Source: Cladorrhinum sp. PSN259 (taxonomy: Eukaryota; Ascomycota; Sordariomycetes; Sordariales; Podosporaceae). From it: DNA of 64,000 nt. Position numbers and translations under genes: made by a program. Location: the NCBI GenBank assembly GCA_033725935.1, contig MU867135.1, positions 1 through 64,000 on the forward strand, in the 5' to 3' direction. Each line of letters opens with the position of its first letter. Within the stretch, counting starts at the first letter, position 1. Shown one piece after another: positions 59,730-64,000 of the stretch. The notes under the pieces were generated by a model, which was given only the letters and a program-made list of their open reading frames with translations, had not been told where the DNA came from and did not search any database.

Positions 59730-61460
59730 TCACAAGATCTTGAGCTTGGCGAAAGGGAATGTGGGTTGCCGGAAAATCTTCTCAATCGCAGACATTGACT
59801 TATACTTGTCCGGCAGCGCCTGGAACTCGAAACTCAGAATGAGGACCGTCACCATGATCCTCATTTCCATCATGGCGAGCTTGCGGCCGAAGCAGCCCCG
59901 ATAACCACCACCAAAGGCTAATGATAGAATGGCATTCGGGTTGAACACCTCCTCGCCCTTCTCGTCCTTGGTGATCCACCGTCTGGGCTGGAAATCACCA
60001 AGATCACGACCAGCAGGACTTTCAAACCCGTCGCCTCCCATCTTCTCAGCTGCCGCCCGAGAGCTCGTGCTGCGCTTTGACTCGTCCACAGGCGCCTGGG
60101 CGTGGTTAATGTGGTAGTTCATAAAGACCTCTGCACCTTTGGGGATATGGCAGCCAAGGATTTGAGTGTCGACTAATGCCTGCCGGAGGTTTCCCTTTAC
60201 CGCGCCCGATAGGCGGAACGCTTCCTCGATCGTGCCGTTGAGATAAGGCAGGTCGGCATCCAGAATCTCGAAAGCCGAAGGAAGACCTGGGCCTGGAAAT
60301 GCAGCCTTTAGAACCGCCCGCAGCTCAGTTTGTACGGCTGGCCATGCCTCCATGAAACGGACAAACCAGGCAAGGGTGTTGGCAGTCGAGTCGTGTCCGC
60401 CAACCAACATGACAAACATCTCGTCAAGGATTCTCTGGTCGGTGGTGGGATCTGAAGGTGGGACCCCGGCCTTCTTGGCTTGCAGAAGCTGTCGACGGAG
60501 GACCGAATGCATTGCGCATGTATCGACAGAGTTCTCCTCCAAAGCGCCGACCTCGAGATTCTGATATCGGTTTTGGGCCTTTACCATCGCTTTGCGCATT
60601 TCACCGCTGACGACGCTCCTGAACCTTCGATACTTTGGGGTGTACGTCTCTATCCTTTGTGCCCACTTCGGCGATGGGCTTTGTGAGTTTTTGGCGATAG
60701 TGTCGCTGATATACTTGACCTGCTCCTTAAGGAACGAGCCAACAGGTGACTTTGCATCAAATCTCGCGTTGCCGGCCAGTTGACTCTGAAGCTTCTCCAT
60801 CTCGTACCGCACCGCTCCAGGCTCCTCACCAAGAACAGCTACCCAAACAGCATCTAGGGTGGCACTCTTGAAGTCATCGAGCACATCGAGGGGCTCTTCC
60901 TTGTTGACAGTCGATGCTTTGAGCCGCCACAGTTGAACGAGTTCCAGGGTCGACTTGTGGATGTTTAGTGCCCTAATCTTCCTCAAGAAATCAGTGGCCA
61001 TCACATCGGCCCAGAGTCGCTTTTGGGCCCGGAGCTCCGGCGTCGTGTACTGACCGATGGTGCCTTTGGGGAACATAGGCCCAAAGAGGTCGAGAGCCAT
61101 CGGAGCTTTGTCGAACTCCTTGTTACGGCGGACGAGAATATCCTCAATCTCTCGTGCGTCCTCTAAGATGATGATAGGCTTGCGGATACCGGGAAACAGA
61201 AGCTGGGCGATTGGGACCCCCAGCTTCTGGGTTGTGACGCTAAACATGGCTTCTGAGAACTCATTTTTCTTCGTGGCTACGGCAACGAGATCGGGGAGAT
61301 CGCCTGTTAAGCGGTTTGCCAACTCCTTGTTGTAGGGAATGCCGGGATAGGGTTTTGGATAAAGCTTGCGAATGAAGAGGAGGACAAGTCCCCCGATGGC
61401 GACGCCAAGCAGGCCGACACGCACCGAGAGCGACTCAACTTGAAGCATTGTGAGAAACAA
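59730..61460 (-). CDS. Cytochrome P450 monooxygenase
   Basis: One uninterrupted frame of 576 residues, notable among intron-bearing neighbours. Seen: an N-terminal membrane anchor (VGLLGVAIGGLVLLFI) followed by the Pro-rich hinge YPKPYPGIPYN; I-helix oxygen motif MLVGGHDSTANTLAW; K-helix ExxR in EEAFR; a PERF-like region QPRRW; and the haem loop FGGGYRGCFGRKLAMMEMR with the cysteine ligand. All core motifs are intact. It should be an ER-anchored haem-thiolate oxygenase using a P450 reductase; the substrate is unknown. A second Met four codons in (MLQVES) is an alternative start. Divergent from the next gene. Confidence 0.95.
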   Translation of the reverse strand: MFLTMLQVESLSVRVGLLGVAIGGLVLLFIRKLYPKPYPGIPYNKELANRLTGDLPDLVAVATKKNEFSEAMFSVTTQKLGVPIAQLLFPGIRKPIIILEDAREIEDILVRRNKEFDKAPMALDLFGPMFPKGTIGQYTTPELRAQKRLWADVMATDFLRKIRALNIHKSTLELVQLWRLKASTVNKEEPLDVLDDFKSATLDAVWVAVLGEEPGAVRYEMEKLQSQLAGNARFDAKSPVGSFLKEQVKYISDTIAKNSQSPSPKWAQRIETYTPKYRRFRSVVSGEMRKAMVKAQNRYQNLEVGALEENSVDTCAMHSVLRRQLLQAKKAGVPPSDPTTDQRILDEMFVMLVGGHDSTANTLAWFVRFMEAWPAVQTELRAVLKAAFPGPGLPSAFEILDADLPYLNGTIEEAFRLSGAVKGNLRQALVDTQILGCHIPKGAEVFMNYHINHAQAPVDESKRSTSSRAAAEKMGGDGFESPAGRDLGDFQPRRWITKDEKGEEVFNPNAILSLAFGGGYRGCFGRKLAMMEMRIMVTVLILSFEFQALPDKYKSMSAIEKIFRQPTFPFAKLKIL

Positions 61461-62360
61461 TTTATCAGAACCTCAACACCTCATTCAATCCATGCCACCC
61501 ACTGAAACGAGCCCACTCGCCTTTATGTAGTGTACGTGACAATGCTCAGCTGTTGGTGACAAAGTGCACCCCAAAGGGTTCACGTGCAGATGGAACAGTG
61601 TGGGACACAGTTCAGACCCACTGGGTATCTTTGACCCTTGCTCATAGCAGCATTGCTGCGCCGCACGCTTGTTCAACGGCAATGCCCTGGAAGCAACGAA
61701 AGAACAAATCCATGCCGCTTCGAATTTACCAAAGTCCACAGGACTAAAGGGGAATCAAGATAGGTTCGGCTTTAAGTTTTGGTAAGCCTTTATATAAGAG
61801 TGGAACACTGGTCGCGTCGGTGGCCACATTCACTTATCTCATCTGGGTCTGGTCCCCCCCCTCTGTTGGAGGCACAGAACGTTGGCGGTCAAGGAAAGGA
61901 TTCTTTTGAATGTTGACAAAATTGCACTAGAACAAGGAAGGTAAGGACAGCAAACAACCGCTTCCACCGAGCGCTTAAAGACCTGCTCGCTTATGGCGTC
62001 CACCTATTATCGACCTACCGCACACACACAGTGTCAAGGTATGTTCAAATAAGTTACAGGACGACAACCCCGTTGGACCGCCTCGATCCGTGAGACGCAG
62101 TGGCAGTTGGCTCTTAACACCCCTGAAAAGACAAGCAGCCTACAGTAAGGCTTCTTTGGGGTTGTACCCGAGCACAGTGCTTGTTGGCGTCTATCCTGTA
62201 GAGAACACCTTCCAGGTATAGTAACATTATATTGCACTACCATGGGTGCGCAGCACAGTCCCCTCCCAACGTACATACTTGTACCTTATGAACTGATAAT
62301 TTCCCAAACTTCTAATCCTTCACGATTCTTGCAACCATTTTCACATACTCGCATACCAAC
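61461..62360. promoter_or_regulatory. Divergent promoter region of P450 and rhodopsin-domain genes
   Basis: 900 bp between two outward-facing genes, without a supported ORF. A TATATAA element near 61787-61794 reads almost the same on both strands. Confidence 0.45.
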
Positions 62361-63784
62361 ATGGACGGCCTTGACTTCAGCAAGATTCCCGTACAAGCAC
62401 CTCCCGAAGGTGTCATATCAAACTTTGAGAATCCATCATCAGCTGCGCCCCTGATCGCAGCCTTCGTATACGTGACTATACCGCCCATGGCTTTTTCTTT
62501 GATTCTGCGATTCTATACCCGAATCGCCATTACCCGCAACCTCGGCATAGATGACTGGCTTAGTGCTGCCGCTGGAGTGAGTCTCGGCGGCTTCTCAACC
62601 TGATGGGAGCAATCGCCTCAAGTTGCTAACCTAAAACCCCTACCAGGCATTGATGATCTTTTATTGCGGACTCATGTTGTCGCTTCTCAACAACCCTATT
62701 GGCCTTCACATGTGGGACGTGCCTCTCAGCAAACTCAACCCGAAATATGGCTTCTACACAGTCCTGAATACCGTGGTATACTTCATCCTCGCAATGCTCA
62801 TCAAAGCCTCCATCCTCTTGTCTTACCGCCGCCTTTTCCAGATTTCGACCGTCGCTAACGCCATGATCTGGTTTGGGCTGGCCGCCAACGTCTTTTTTTA
62901 TCTCATCAGCGTTGTAGTTTTATTATCCTACTGTGTCCCACGCTCCGATGAATGGGCCGTTGGTGGCTGGTACGCTCTCAAATTTGCCCAGCGTTGCTAC
63001 AGACACAGCTCGAATATTGCGGCAGCTTCTGGTGTTTTCGGCACCTTTATTGACATCTTCATACTTGTTGTTCCATTGCAACCAATTACTACTTTGCGTG
63101 CTTCACCCGCCAAGAAAATTGGCATCTGCGCCATTTTTTTGGCTGGGTCTTCGTATGTCTGACTCCCGAAAGCAAGAAAGATGTGTGACTAAACATATGT
63201 GATCACAGGGCTTGTGTCTTCTCAATCGTCGGTCTTGTATATCGCATCAGGTATTATCACGACCCAAACGACGATAGTTATGTCATGGTGCCTATCCTTG
63301 CGATGAAGTAAGAATTAGTCCTTCCATGCCGTGGGTAGCTGATCAACTGACCGGGCACCAATTTAGCATCGGCGAGATCAACTTGGGGATAATATCAGCA
63401 TCTCTGCCAGTAACATTCATTGTGTTCCGCAATTTGGCTACAAGGTTTAGGGCGTGGAGGGACAGCCAAAAACCGATGCAGCCAATTGACAAGGCCGCAG
63501 CAGTTGAAGTCGACATGTACCAGTACCAGCAAGTCGAGGGTGTGCCCAACGGGAGCCGCACCAGCGACGTGGAGGCAGGTAGGAATGAAGTGTTGACCTA
63601 TGCCAGCGCTGACTATGATTATCATCATCAGCTCAGGGCTGGGTCAAAATCGGGGCTGCATGTCTCTGTACAAATGGACATGTCAAAAGAAACAAAGCAA
63701 CTCAACACGGCAGCGGTGCCTCAAGAGCTTGAAGGGAGGAGGAGTATTACTCTGGGCACTTGGCCTCGTTCAGATAGCCCATGA
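62361..63784 (+). CDS. Fungal rhodopsin-domain (SAT4/PTH11-like) integral membrane protein
   Basis: Four exons (62361-62576, 62647-63152, 63209-63307, 63367-63784) give 412 residues. Seven likely helices include APLIAAFVYVTIPPMAFSLI, the second after DDWLSAAAG (LMIFYCGLMLSLL), YFILAMLIKASILLSYRRLF, MIWFGLAANVFFYLISVVV, VFGTFIDIFILVVPL, IGICAIFLAG and IGEINLGIISASLPVTFIV. The LGIDDW, KASILLSYRRLF, DIFILVVPL and EINLGIISASLP motifs are the hallmark of the fungal rhodopsin-like domain family. Members include PTH11-like receptors but lack the CFEM domain here. The C-tail of about 115 residues is soluble. Role unknown; a sensor or cluster-linked membrane protein is possible. Confidence 0.92.
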
Positions 63785-64000
63785 AGACTGATTTATAACA
63801 TTCACGCATTTACGTTATTCTACTGCCCTTGCATTTCCCGTGGGGTTGCGAAGTTCACTATGATGAAGTTCCGGGATGGGGTGAAGACGAGGACGGAGCG
63901 TTGGGTCCAGCATTCAAAAGGATCTGTACTGAATGCAATCCACGTATCCAAACATGCCATCAGGAGGCACAGCAACTGGGTTTTGTATACTTGGTCAAAG
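63785..64000. other. Right window edge
   Basis: 3' flank of the rhodopsin-domain gene; no gene seen. Confidence 0.6.

Overview
The window is nuclear DNA of a filamentous ascomycete. Protein genes are split by short introns, mostly 50-90 nt, with GTAAGT/GTGAGT-type donors and CTRAC-type branch sites. The gene families are typical of Pezizomycotina: AA9 polysaccharide monooxygenase, rhodopsin-domain (SAT4/PTH11-like) membrane protein, NACHT-type STAND proteins, proline-rich regulators. A Sordariomycete is my best guess, from the look of the proteins; the exact taxon is not resolved. I saw no tRNA, rRNA, transposon or CRISPR array.

1-27.9 kb is housekeeping and regulatory. It holds a mitochondrial PDH/BCKDH-type kinase (-), a 71-residue I9 protease-inhibitor-like protein (-), the ribosome-assembly GTPase Bms1 (+), cysteine dioxygenase (+), a seven-helix receptor (+), a proline-rich coiled-coil protein (+), a 932-residue nuclear-type protein with two C2HC fingers and an AT-hook (-), and an annexin with a long Pro/Gly/Tyr/Gln tail (-).

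28-39.5 kb is gene-poor. Its main content is a homologue of the 2-oxoglutarate-dependent ethylene/succinate-forming enzyme (EFE) at 31.2-32.8 kb (+), with an in-frame N-terminal extension that has no acidic residues. There is also an AA9 LPMO (-) with a GC-AG intron and a 12-nt last exon, and a possible 102-residue membrane protein (+).

39.6-52.8 kb holds two very large STAND/NLR-type genes head-to-tail on the minus strand: helical domain-NACHT-ankyrin-SPRY (1684 aa) and N-terminal domain-NTPase-TPR (about 2315 aa). Such proteins are the fungal counterparts of NLR receptors used in non-self recognition. The pairing and the SPRY tail make this the most system-like region.

54.5-63.8 kb holds a secreted GMC flavo-oxidoreductase, a DHA2-type MFS transporter and a cytochrome P450, all on the minus strand, then a divergent rhodopsin-domain membrane protein. 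This looks like the edge of, or a small stand-alone, metabolic cluster without a visible backbone synthase. Splice sites were read by eye and checked for phase; each multi-exon CDS given here closes in frame.
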